NCBI GenBank assembly: GCA_024689605.1 | Contig: JAILDD010000008.1 | Location: 1 to 6,653, forward strand | From: Lachnospiraceae bacterium | GTDB taxonomy: Bacteria; Bacillota_A; Clostridia; Lachnospirales; Lachnospiraceae | Length of the DNA: 6,653 nucleotides | Direction: 5' to 3' | Shown here: positions 1 to 5,582 of the stretch, in pieces | How the letters are laid out: each line of letters opens with the position of its first letter | Numbering within the stretch: the stretch's first letter is position 1 | Notes under the pieces: model-generated | Seen by the model: only the letters and a program-made list of their open reading frames with translations | Databases searched by the model: none | What the model was told of the DNA's origin: nothing | Made by a program: the position numbers and the translations under genes

Positions 1-26
1 TGATAGTCAGGGTATATAATATAAAC
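1..26 (+). repeat. Left arm of perfect inverted repeat within Rpn coding sequence
   Basis: Bases 1-26 are the exact reverse complement of 223-248. The arm encodes the Rpn residues LIVRVYNIN. It is cut by the window edge: base 249 is compatible with the Leu codon that must precede base 1, so the true repeat may be longer. The inner end is sharp, because base 27 no longer pairs with base 222. Confidence 0.9.
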
Positions 27-242
27 AGCGGAATGAACGAAAAACTTAAGGATGCATGTAGCGTGCTTAAGGAATACATGATATATGTGGATAAGATAAG
101 ACGGTACAACACAAAGGAAACAACACTTGAGGAAGCGGTAACCAGAGCAATAGATGAGTGCATAAAGGAAAATGTTCTGAGGGATTTCCTGACGCGGAAC
201 CGGGAGGCGGTAATGTTTACGAGTTTATATTATATACCCTGA
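1..242 (+). pseudogene. C-terminal part of an Rpn-family nuclease/transposase gene, cut by the window edge
   Basis: The frame is open from base 1. It reads IVRVYNINSG, then an internal Met at 33, then a helical, charged C-terminal region (…EEAVTRAIDECIKENVLRDFL…) typical of the C-terminal third of Rpn / PDDEXK-family putative transposase proteins. The first residues repeat the last residues of the minus-strand fragment at 217-711, which carries the nuclease N-terminus. The last codons (SLYYIP, stop at 240-242) run into the antisense copy of the inverted repeat and so are probably not native. This may be the 3' end of a complete plus-strand gene lying left of the window, or a detached C-terminus. 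The Met at 33 could start a separate 69-residue product, but only a weak AGCGGA precedes it. Family assignment is fairly sure; integrity is not. Confidence 0.6.
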
Positions 243-711
243 CTATCAGTTCAAGATCCGGATTTTTATCATTGTTTTCAAACATGTCGGAAAGCCGGTA
301 TTCAAAGCATTCCTCCTGAATATCCCTTCCGTTATAGAATACCACAAACCGCGGTGTCTTTATCCGGATCATTTTCGAGCTGTACAGATCTTCACCCGAA
401 TAATCCCTATGATAGATATCTGCCACATAATAGAGATCACGCAAGGGCATGTTCGGATTCGGTGTACTCTGGTGCTCGTACAGGTTTAATGAAAACTTGA
501 AGATAAATGACACATCATTCTTGTGCGACATATAGACCGCATTTTCGAGAGTATTTATCTCTATCTCGTTTTCATCCTCATAGGCAGTACCGTTCAATGC
601 GTTATACAGGCTCAGAAGATTTTTCCGGTTCTTCATAAGCATGCGGAAAACAGTGTCCTTCTGATTGCGGTTAACTGATACTTCATTCGATATTAAATGG
701 TTTCTGTCCAT
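217..711 (-). pseudogene. Rpn-family recombination-promoting nuclease, N-terminal 164 residues, truncated by rearrangement
   Basis: This is the N-terminal nuclease part of an Rpn / PDDEXK-family putative transposase, a family of DNA endonucleases linked to RecA-independent recombination and phage defence. The family signature NDVSF…NLYEHQS-NPNMPLR is clear. Asp66 and Glu79-x-Gln81 are the likely PD-(D/E)xK-type catalytic residues. A conserved PRFVVFYNG strand (120-128) and PDLEL (151-155) follow. Related proteins are roughly 280-330 residues; this one stops after NINS where the sequence crosses into the inverted segment. The ATG at 709-711 is chosen because AAGGAGG (720-726) lies 8 nt upstream; the longer open frame to 774 would need a TTG without such a site. 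No terminator follows. The catalytic core is intact, so a truncated active nuclease is possible, but the C-terminal helical region is missing. Confidence 0.75.
223..248 (-). repeat. Right arm of perfect inverted repeat within Rpn coding sequence
   Basis: This is the exact reverse complement of 1-26, with 196 bp between the arms. On the minus strand it encodes the same LIVRVYNIN stretch at the end of the N-terminal Rpn fragment. Just inside the arm the minus-strand frame meets a stop (217-219). If the enclosed segment were flipped, the frame would continue into SGMNEKL… and the whole C-terminal region. Confidence 0.9.
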
Positions 712-719
712 AGTATGAA

Positions 720-726
720 CCTCCTT
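720..726 (-). promoter_or_regulatory. Ribosome binding site of the Rpn N-terminal fragment
   Basis: AAGGAGG on the minus strand sits 8 nt before the ATG at 711. It fixes the start of the Rpn fragment and shows that its translation signals are intact despite the 3' truncation. Confidence 0.7.
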
Positions 727-749
727 CTTCGGAATACAGCAGGAGCCAT

Positions 750-881
750 ATGGACATTCACTCCTGCCTGTCAAAATGTTTGGAATCTGAAAGCAGAAGT
801 TTTGAAATAATAGAATTAAATGAATCTGACTATGAAAAATTATCTACTTTCATGGATTATGATAGCATTATGAAGAATTGA
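750..881 (+). CDS. Doubtful 43-residue ORF or gene remnant
   Basis: An ATG at 750, preceded by AGGAG at 741-745 with a short 4-nt gap, opens a frame that ends at TGA 879-881. The second half (FEIIELNESDYEKLSTFMDY, then DSIMKN) is acidic and reads like real coding sequence, in the manner of a protein C-terminus. The frame is open upstream only to a TAG at 711-713. It could be a small divergent gene or the decayed tail of a lost one. I do not recognise a family. Confidence 0.25.
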   Translation: MDIHSCLSKCLESESRSFEIIELNESDYEKLSTFMDYDSIMKN

Positions 882-1087
882 ATTCAATGTTGAATTTTCA
901 GAGCTGAATTCTACAGATGCTGAATAATAACACTTCATAACTCCAGCAGACTTCCGGCAAAAAATACACTCAGGCTCAGACTGACAGTACAGTGTACTGC
1001 ACATGAAAAAATTATCACTTTCCGGATCTGTCAGCGATCATAAAGGGAGTATGTTTATTAAAGGATCACATTCCTAAAATAATAAAA
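882..1087. other. Non-coding stretch with a small perfect dyad
   Basis: No convincing gene on either strand. It contains the dyad CAGTACA-G-TGTACTG (985-999) and a few short TGAATT-type repeats near 880-940. A 24-codon frame from ATG 1003 has no ribosome binding site and is not called. No clear sigma-A promoter for the minus-strand Rpn fragment could be picked out here. Confidence 0.6.
985..999. repeat. 15-bp perfect dyad CAGTACA-G-TGTACTG
   Basis: Two 7-bp arms flank a single central G. The one-base centre makes an RNA hairpin unlikely, so it looks more like a binding site for a dimeric DNA-binding protein. It lies about 275 bp upstream of the Rpn fragment start and beyond the 3' end of the membrane-protein unit, so no target gene is evident. 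Confidence 0.4.
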
Positions 1088-1130
1088 AATACCGTTCCTT
1101 CCGGATTTATAAATCCAATGGAACGGTATT
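1084..1130 (-). terminator. Rho-independent terminator of the membrane-protein unit
   Basis: The outer stem pairs 1088-1098 with 1120-1130 (11 bp, AATACCGTTCC / GGAACGGTATT). Inside is a perfect 14-bp palindrome GGATTTATAAATCC (1103-1116). On the minus strand the stem runs straight into a T tract (complement of the A run 1084-1089). It lies 65 bp past the stop of the 60-residue orphan. There is no T tract on the plus-strand side, so it acts in one direction. Confidence 0.8.
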
Positions 1131-1195
1131 GGTTAATAAATTTGTTGTATCTTTTAGCCGCTGGAACCGAAATGTTTTTTCTGCACTATGGAAAA

Positions 1196-1378
1196 TTACT
1201 TTACACCATAAATACTTGGATCTTCGACTGGAATTGAATATAATGATTCAAAATCCTCATTATAATATATCTCTACCAAATAAACATCCGCAGGTCCATA
1301 ACAATTCTGGGTATCAATTCCTACTACACAGCCTTTTGTCTGATTATAGAAGAGCGAGTAAATGTCCGGTTTTGTCAC
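1196..1378 (-). CDS. Small acidic hypothetical protein, 60 residues
   Basis: I do not recognise the family. The product is rich in Tyr, Asp and Glu (…GPADVYLVEIYYNEDFESLY…), without membrane segment or signal peptide. The start is a GTG at 1376-1378 with GGAG (1384-1387) 5 nt upstream. The same frame is open six codons further upstream, to a TAA at 1397-1399, so it could also be the surviving tail of a longer gene. It begins 34 bp after the stop of the membrane protein and is followed by the terminator at 1084-1130, so it is probably co-transcribed as the last gene of that unit. Composition and the intact flanking signals favour a real gene over chance, but homology would be needed to settle it. 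Confidence 0.45.
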   Translation of the reverse strand: MTKPDIYSLFYNQTKGCVVGIDTQNCYGPADVYLVEIYYNEDFESLYSIPVEDPSIYGVK

Positions 1379-1412
1379 ATATTCTCCGTTGATGACTTAC
1401 CATATGCGGGTT

Positions 1413-2441
1413 TCATTGACAGGAAAAATCTGCCTCCACCTCCGGACCGCATTTTTCCTTAATGCGGTCTATAACGGACTGGTCGATATACGTGCAATCG
1501 CACAGTAGGATCTTTCTGTGGTTTTTACTTACTGCAATAAGCTGGTAGCTATAGTATTCTGAATTCTTCGAACTGGCCCAGATCATAATTTCTGCGTTTA
1601 CTTGGGCACTACGTCTTATTCGGGAAGTATTGGGACTGCTTGCCCAGTCAATATGCCACTTTTTCTTTATATAGATTTTTTCTATGTCATCATACCGGAC
1701 TGCTGCCATGCCATTTTTTACTCCGATGAGAAGTTCCGGCGTGAAATAGAGTCCCTCACGTTCCATCCATTCTGATTCCGGACGGTTGGCCTGCTCATCT
1801 ATTTCCTGCGGTGTATACCTGACGCTTCCGCAAGCCGGGTGTAAATGCCTGATGGCATATGGAGTTCCTGTCCAGCACATACACAGACTGTTTACAAAAA
1901 GTATGGTCAGTCCGAAAACCAGTCCCAGCGGATGATCGTTACACAGTATCCTTATAAAACTGTATTTTTTTGAGCAGTTAAGATAATGACCTGCTGCCCG
2001 TTTCATTACTTCAGGATTATCTGCATAATAATTATTTCTGTCAAAATAATGCCATGCTGTCAGCCTGATATCCAGTTCCCCGTCAATAAAGGCACGGAGC
2101 TGCCCCCTCACCTTAGCATGTCCTGTCTGTCTGAACTCCTCAAGCGCATCGTCAATACCGGTAACCAGAAGTGCATTGTCTCCCATTTTTACCATATAGT
2201 ATGAGGGATACAGTTCTTCAGGCATTTCGGTTATCTCTATGGTATATATCGTATCATCCATCAGTCCCAGCAGGTCAGTGAACCGGATCTCGTTATGCGT
2301 GTAGATAGCTCTGTATGTATTAAAGAAACTTAAGAAACACAGAAAAATACCAAACAGTTCCATTATAATAAAGAACCGCATTCCGACCATGTTCTCTTTT
2401 ACCAGGGCTTTCAGATGCTCATTCTGATATGGATTTTTCAT
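1413..2441 (-). CDS. Two-TM membrane protein of unknown function, 342 residues
   Basis: The family is not recognised with confidence. There is a short positively charged N-terminus, TM1 at about residues 21-41 (MRFFIIMELF…), then a loop of about 130 residues that is probably extracytoplasmic, TM2 at about 172-190 (LGLVFGLTILFVNSLCMCW), then a cytoplasmic C-terminal half. The C-terminal half begins with a polar linker (about 208-228) and continues as a strand-rich segment (LYFTPELLIG…MAAVRYDDIEKIYIKK) that resembles the layout of a PH-like or membrane-proximal sensor domain; this is inference. The start at 2441 has only a distant GAAGGT upstream, a weak site. The gene lies downstream of the dehydrogenase terminator, so it should have its own promoter within 2442-2578. 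It probably shares a transcript with the 60-residue orphan. Confidence 0.8.
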   Translation of the reverse strand: MKNPYQNEHLKALVKENMVGMRFFIIMELFGIFLCFLSFFNTYRAIYTHNEIRFTDLLGLMDDTIYTIEITEMPEELYPSYYMVKMGDNALLVTGIDDALEEFRQTGHAKVRGQLRAFIDGELDIRLTAWHYFDRNNYYADNPEVMKRAAGHYLNCSKKYSFIRILCNDHPLGLVFGLTILFVNSLCMCWTGTPYAIRHLHPACGSVRYTPQEIDEQANRPESEWMEREGLYFTPELLIGVKNGMAAVRYDDIEKIYIKKKWHIDWASSPNTSRIRRSAQVNAEIMIWASSKNSEYYSYQLIAVSKNHRKILLCDCTYIDQSVIDRIKEKCGPEVEADFSCQ

Positions 2442-2464
2442 ACTGATAATAATAGACCTTCAGA

Positions 2465-2493
2465 TATAAAAAGTCCACAACCTTACAGCAAAT
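2465..2493 (-). promoter_or_regulatory. Weak candidate sigma-A promoter for the membrane protein
   Basis: On the minus strand TTGCTG and TATATC are separated by 17 bp, shortly upstream of the gene starting at 2441. The matches are only 3/6 and 4/6 to consensus. It is offered because a terminator lies just upstream and some promoter must lie here. Confidence 0.25.
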
Positions 2494-2578
2494 TAATCAG
2501 GGGTGATGAAAATCCCCAGCTTATCCCGCCAGACTGCATTCAGCGTAAACCGAAAATATTTGTTATACAACCTATATG

Positions 2579-2622
2579 AAAAAAAGCTGCCGCCTGATTG
2601 ACTTAGTCAACTAAGCGACAGC
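2579..2622 (-). terminator. Rho-independent terminator of the reductase operon
   Basis: On the minus strand GCTGTCGC (2615-2622) pairs with GCGGCAGC (2586-2593), with one G-U pair. A second small hairpin CTTAGT/ACTAAG (2602-2615) lies inside. Seven Ts follow directly (complement of 2579-2585). The element begins 19 nt after the alcohol dehydrogenase stop, so it ends the three-gene operon. Confidence 0.85.
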
Positions 2623-2640
2623 CCCTGAAATTTATTAGTG

Positions 2641-3819
2641 TTACATGCTTGCCCGGTAAATTGCTAACATTGCTTCTTCGTTCAGCACCTTGGCTGAGCC
2701 CATTTCGCCGCCGACACCGACCGCACATTTCTTTGCCATAAGTGCCAGTTCCTCATCGGTAGGCTCGACTCCCAGCTCACGCAGGTTTGTGGGCATATTG
2801 ATGCTCCTGTAGAAATCCTCCATTGCTTCGATACCGCGCAGAGCTACTTCTTCATCCGTACCTGTTGCTTCAACATCCATAACATTTATGGCAAACTTCT
2901 TAAACCTGGGCAGGCAGTCCTTATAAACATATCTTGCCCAGCTTCCCCAGATTGCTGCAAGTCCTGCACCATGGGCCACATCATAAAGTCCGCCCAGCTC
3001 ATGCTCCAGCTTATGAGTCATCCAGTCTCCGCCGTCATTTCCGCAGCCTGTCAGTCCATTGTGTGCAAGGCTTCCAGCCCACATAACCTCTGCCCTGGCA
3101 TTATAGTTCTTAGGATCCTTGCAGAGTATGATGGCATTCTTTTTAACTGTGCGGAGAAGCCCTTCGGCAAGAGCGTCAGTGATCTCCATGTTTCCGCCGT
3201 TTGTGAAATACCTCTCCATAGTGTGCATCATGATATCCGTACATCCGCAGGCAGTCTGGTAGTCAGGCAGTGTCATGGTGATCTCGGGATTCATTATCGC
3301 AAACTTAGGCCTTGAATAGTCGCTGCTGTATCCGCGTTTTACAAGACCTTCTTCCTTGGTAATTACAGAGGAGTCGCTCATCTCGCTTCCCGTAGCAGCT
3401 ATGGTCAGAATGACTCCCACGGGAAGACAGCCGGTTGCTTCACGCTTGTAATCGTAAAAATCCCATACATCTCCTTCGTTGGCAACTCCGTAGCCTATGG
3501 CTTTGGCTGAATCTATCACACTTCCTCCGCCCACAGCCAGAAGAAAATCCACATTTTCTTTTTTACAGAGTTCGATCCCTTCATAAACAAGTCCAAGGTG
3601 GGGATTCGGAACAGCACCTCCGAGCGTAACATAGTTTAACCCTGCTGCGTCAAGTGAATCCGTTACTCTCTTTAAAAGCCCCGAACGCACAACGCTTCCG
3701 CCGCCGTAATGAATGAGGATCTTAGTTCCGCCGAATTCCTTTATCAGGTCAGCAACCTTGCTCTCTGTTCCTTTGCCAAATACAACTTTCGTGGGTGTGA
3801 AGTAATTGAAATCAAACAT
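2641..3819 (-). CDS. Iron-containing (group III) alcohol dehydrogenase, YqhD/butanol dehydrogenase-like
   Basis: Cytoplasmic NAD(P)H-dependent dehydrogenase/aldehyde reductase of 392 residues, normal family length. The N-terminal nucleotide-binding half contains YGGGSV (38-43), of the kind seen in YqhD and BdhA, and the GGGSVIDSAK loop (97-106). The metal ligands of the family are all in place: Asp195, His199 (CTDIMMH), His269 and His283 (…HKLEHELGGLYDVAHG…), with the 4- and 14-residue spacings of YqhD and FucO. The preference for NADPH is inferred from this resemblance. The ATG at 3819 has AAAGGAG (3826-3832) 6 nt upstream. It starts 25 bp after the Gfo/Idh/MocA gene and is the last gene of the operon. 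With a MerR/AdhR-like promoter upstream, reduction of toxic aldehydes is the most likely role; butanol/ethanol formation is an alternative. Confidence 0.93.
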   Translation of the reverse strand: MFDFNYFTPTKVVFGKGTESKVADLIKEFGGTKILIHYGGGSVVRSGLLKRVTDSLDAAGLNYVTLGGAVPNPHLGLVYEGIELCKKENVDFLLAVGGGSVIDSAKAIGYGVANEGDVWDFYDYKREATGCLPVGVILTIAATGSEMSDSSVITKEEGLVKRGYSSDYSRPKFAIMNPEITMTLPDYQTACGCTDIMMHTMERYFTNGGNMEITDALAEGLLRTVKKNAIILCKDPKNYNARAEVMWAGSLAHNGLTGCGNDGGDWMTHKLEHELGGLYDVAHGAGLAAIWGSWARYVYKDCLPRFKKFAINVMDVEATGTDEEVALRGIEAMEDFYRSINMPTNLRELGVEPTDEELALMAKKCAVGVGGEMGSAKVLNEEAMLAIYRASM

Positions 3820-3844
3820 ATTCTGCTCCTTTCTTCTACTGTTT

Positions 3845-4819
3845 TCAGTAACCTATTTCTAAAAGAATCCTGTCCATCAGTTCCGCATTCTTTATTGAAA
3901 ACTCCGGGGTCAAATGGGGTGTATCTTCCCCATTTATGCATCTGCACATCTGGGCTATCTCCAGAGAATAGTTCTGAGGATTGCTGACCTTTCTTTCGAT
4001 TATCTCATCCCGGATGAATATCCTGTAGCTCACATCTCCGTCCCGGTTGTATTCCACATCCGATCTGATGGATCCTTTGCTTCCGTGAATATACAACCTG
4101 TCATATCTTGAGTCGGTCTTTACTCCCAGAACCATTCCCACATCAAAGGCGGCCCTGGCACCATTCCCGAAACGGATAATGCCTGTTGTCATCGCATCAA
4201 CGCCAAGATCTGTAAACTCCGCTATGGCTTTAACATATTCCGGCTCGGAATCAATAAGTGAAAGGATCATCGTAGTGCAGTAGCAGCCAAGGTCGTACAT
4301 GGCTCCGCCGCCCATATCCTTATGAAGCCTTATGTCCTCCGTATAGCCCTGTGTTACAAAAGCTGTCTCAATATAGTCAACAGATCCGATAATGCCTGAC
4401 GCTGCATCATTCTTAAGACTCTCCATATACGGAGTGTGCAGATAAGCATAAGCTTCCATAAGATAAACGCCGTTTTTCTTTGCCGTGTCAAACATCTCTT
4501 TTGCATCACGGGCATTCAGGGCCAGCGGCTTTTCACATATCACATGCTTACCGGCATTAAGAGCTTCCTTTACCCATTTTAAATGCAGTCCGTTTGGAAG
4601 CGGAATATAAACTGCCTGTATATCCTTATCTGCAATGAGATCTTCATAGCTTCCGTATGCCTTTTCAAATCCGAATTCCTGCTTAAAGCGCTCTGCTTTC
4701 TCAAGGCTTCTGCCTGCTATGGCATAAAGCTCACAATCTTCTGCCAGTTTCATTCCGGGGATCGTGCACCCTCTGGCGATATTTGCTGTTCCCAGCACGC
4801 CCCATTTTACTGCTGCCAC
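3845..4819 (-). CDS. Gfo/Idh/MocA family NAD(P)-dependent oxidoreductase
   Basis: Soluble two-domain oxidoreductase of 324 residues. The Rossmann fold starts at GVLGTANIA (7-15), followed by AGRS (35-38), YIPLPNGLH (71-79) and the hallmark EKP at 96-98, where Lys97 is the expected catalytic lysine. The C-terminal α/β domain opens with GGGAMYDLGCY (170-180); its Asp176 and Tyr180 sit where dihydrodiol/xylose dehydrogenase-like members keep active-site residues. The sugar or carbonyl substrate cannot be told from sequence. The start is a GTG at 4817-4819, chosen because AAAGGAGG (4826-4833) stands 6 nt upstream. It lies 52 bp after the nitroreductase, with no terminator between, and 25 bp before the alcohol dehydrogenase, so it is the middle gene of the operon. 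Confidence 0.92.
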   Translation of the reverse strand: MAAVKWGVLGTANIARGCTIPGMKLAEDCELYAIAGRSLEKAERFKQEFGFEKAYGSYEDLIADKDIQAVYIPLPNGLHLKWVKEALNAGKHVICEKPLALNARDAKEMFDTAKKNGVYLMEAYAYLHTPYMESLKNDAASGIIGSVDYIETAFVTQGYTEDIRLHKDMGGGAMYDLGCYCTTMILSLIDSEPEYVKAIAEFTDLGVDAMTTGIIRFGNGARAAFDVGMVLGVKTDSRYDRLYIHGSKGSIRSDVEYNRDGDVSYRIFIRDEIIERKVSNPQNYSLEIAQMCRCINGEDTPHLTPEFSIKNAELMDRILLEIGY

Positions 4820-4871
4820 AAACGGCCTCCTTTCATGATTAAATGATCACCGGGTAAAATCTGTCCGGTCC

Positions 4872-5399
4872 TTACTCCGCATAATAAACATAGTTTGCTT
4901 TTCTGGGTGCTGCACTGTTTGCAGGCTCTGCTGCATAGCCAAGAGCACAGTGGCCTATTCCTTCATAATTGCCTTCTATTCCGAGTTTTTTAAGGATGTC
5001 TTTTCCGAATTCCGACTCAAACTCTTCTTTAGCCCTGTGAATCCAGATGCTGCCGACGCCAAGGCTTTCTGCAGCATTCATCAGATTGCCCATTACCAGT
5101 GAACCGTCATACATGTACGTCACAACATTTTTATCTGCCAGTACTATGAGTACCACCGGTGCACCATAGAAGGGATCAAAACCCTCACTCCAGCCGCCGA
5201 TCTTTCTGTTTTCTTCAGAAAGAGCATCTCTCAGTTCCTTATTTGTAACTGCTATAATGATGGGGCTCTGCTTGCCCATTCCCGTTGCTGCATATGTTCC
5301 GGCTTTGATGATCGCATCAAGTTCTTCCTTTTTAACCATATCCGGCTTAAACTTCCTGCAGCTTCTTCTGCTCTCCAGTACCTTCAGTGTTTCGTTCAT
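4872..5399 (-). CDS. Nitroreductase family FMN oxidoreductase, 175 residues
   Basis: Flavin-dependent NAD(P)H oxidoreductase of the compact nitroreductase fold, probably a homodimer. Visible motifs are the N-terminal phosphate-binding SRRSCRKF (10-17), the AATGMGKQSP segment (37-46), the dimer/FMN helix DGSLVMGNLMNAAESLGVGS (98-117), and GHCALGYAAE near the end (149-158). The ATG at 5399 is preferred: AAAGGA (5405-5410) is 5 nt upstream and the family motif begins ten residues in. The longer open frame to 5474 would need a TTG inside the leader inverted repeat. It is the first gene of the operon, behind the MerR-type promoter at 5513-5543. The substrates (quinones, nitro compounds, enones) are unknown; an electrophile-stress role is inferred from its regulator. 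Confidence 0.92.
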   Translation of the reverse strand: MNETLKVLESRRSCRKFKPDMVKKEELDAIIKAGTYAATGMGKQSPIIIAVTNKELRDALSEENRKIGGWSEGFDPFYGAPVVLIVLADKNVVTYMYDGSLVMGNLMNAAESLGVGSIWIHRAKEEFESEFGKDILKKLGIEGNYEGIGHCALGYAAEPANSAAPRKANYVYYAE

Positions 5400-5467
5400 A
5401 CTTTTCCTTTCTGCCATCCTGCGGCAATGTTGATCGTCTGAAAATGCGATCCTGTACTTTGCAAACT

Positions 5468-5488
5468 TATGCAAATTTCACTTGCATA
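5468..5488. repeat. Inverted repeat TATGCAA-N7-TTGCATA in the operon leader
   Basis: Perfect 7-bp arms, 5468-5474 and 5482-5488, lie between the -10 box at 5513-5518 and the nitroreductase start at 5399. They fall in the untranslated leader of the operon. It could be a second operator or a weak leader hairpin; nothing in the sequence decides. Confidence 0.45.
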
Positions 5489-5512
5489 CAATTAAATTGT
5501 CCTGTATTATTT

Positions 5513-5543
5513 ATTATACAACTTAAAGTTGACTTTAACTCAA
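5513..5543 (-). promoter_or_regulatory. MerR-type promoter of the reductase operon (19-bp spacer)
   Basis: On the minus strand TTGAGT (5538-5543) and a perfect TATAAT (5513-5518) are 19 bp apart. That over-long spacer is the hallmark of promoters activated by MerR-family DNA distortion. A dyad fills the spacer, and the regulator gene lies immediately on the other side. Transcription would begin near 5506 and give a leader of about 105 nt before the nitroreductase. Confidence 0.88.
5522..5539. promoter_or_regulatory. MerR/AdhR-like operator, 7-4-7 dyad
   Basis: The plus strand reads CTTAAAG-TTGA-CTTTAAC; TTAAAGT-TG-ACTTTAA (5523-5538) is a perfect palindrome. As I recall the AdhR site of Bacillus subtilis, CTTAAAG-N4-CTTTAAG, this differs at one outer base only. 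It lies between the -35 and -10 of the operon promoter, where MerR activators bind, and overlaps a possible promoter of the regulator itself. Confidence 0.82.
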
Positions 5544-5557
5544 GTACTTTTTAAAAA
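5529..5557 (+). promoter_or_regulatory. Candidate divergent promoter of the MerR gene
   Basis: TTGACT (5529-5534) and TAAAAA (5552-5557) are 17 bp apart on the plus strand. The -35 overlaps the operator, so a bound regulator would also limit its own synthesis. The -10 is a 4/6 match, so this is only plausible. Confidence 0.4.
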
Positions 5558-5582
5558 AAATCTTAATTTTTGTGGAGGATTT

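Noticed and set aside
712..774. 21-residue N-terminal extension of the Rpn fragment
   Set aside because: It would need a TTG start and would translate through the strong AAGGAGG that serves the ATG at 711; the family N-terminus fits the shorter form.
877..888. 12-bp palindrome ATTGAATTCAAT
   Set aside because: Short and A/T-rich, expected by chance in such sequence, and not placed at a promoter.
1003..1077. 24-codon plus-strand frame beginning MKKLSLSG
   Set aside because: No ribosome binding site, very short, low-complexity start; most likely chance.
1129..1392. Plus-strand open frame of 87 codons
   Set aside because: It starts inside the terminator stem, has no ribosome binding site, and lies antisense to the better-supported 60-residue gene.
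2495..2520. GGGG/CCCC mini-hairpin upstream of the membrane protein, considered as an attenuator or riboswitch piece
   Set aside because: Only four base pairs, with a ten-base loop and no supporting elements around it.
2971..3315. 114-codon plus-strand open frame inside the alcohol dehydrogenase
   Set aside because: It is antisense to a gene with all catalytic motifs conserved and has no translation signal; it is a shadow of that gene's codon pattern.
5400..5474. 25-residue N-terminal extension of the nitroreductase
   Set aside because: It starts at a TTG within the leader inverted repeat without a ribosome binding site; the family motif begins right after the ATG at 5399, which has AAAGGA upstream.
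5529..5582. 18-residue N-terminal extension of the MerR protein
   Set aside because: It begins at a TTG inside the operator and before the GGAGG; MerR proteins start as seen from 5583.
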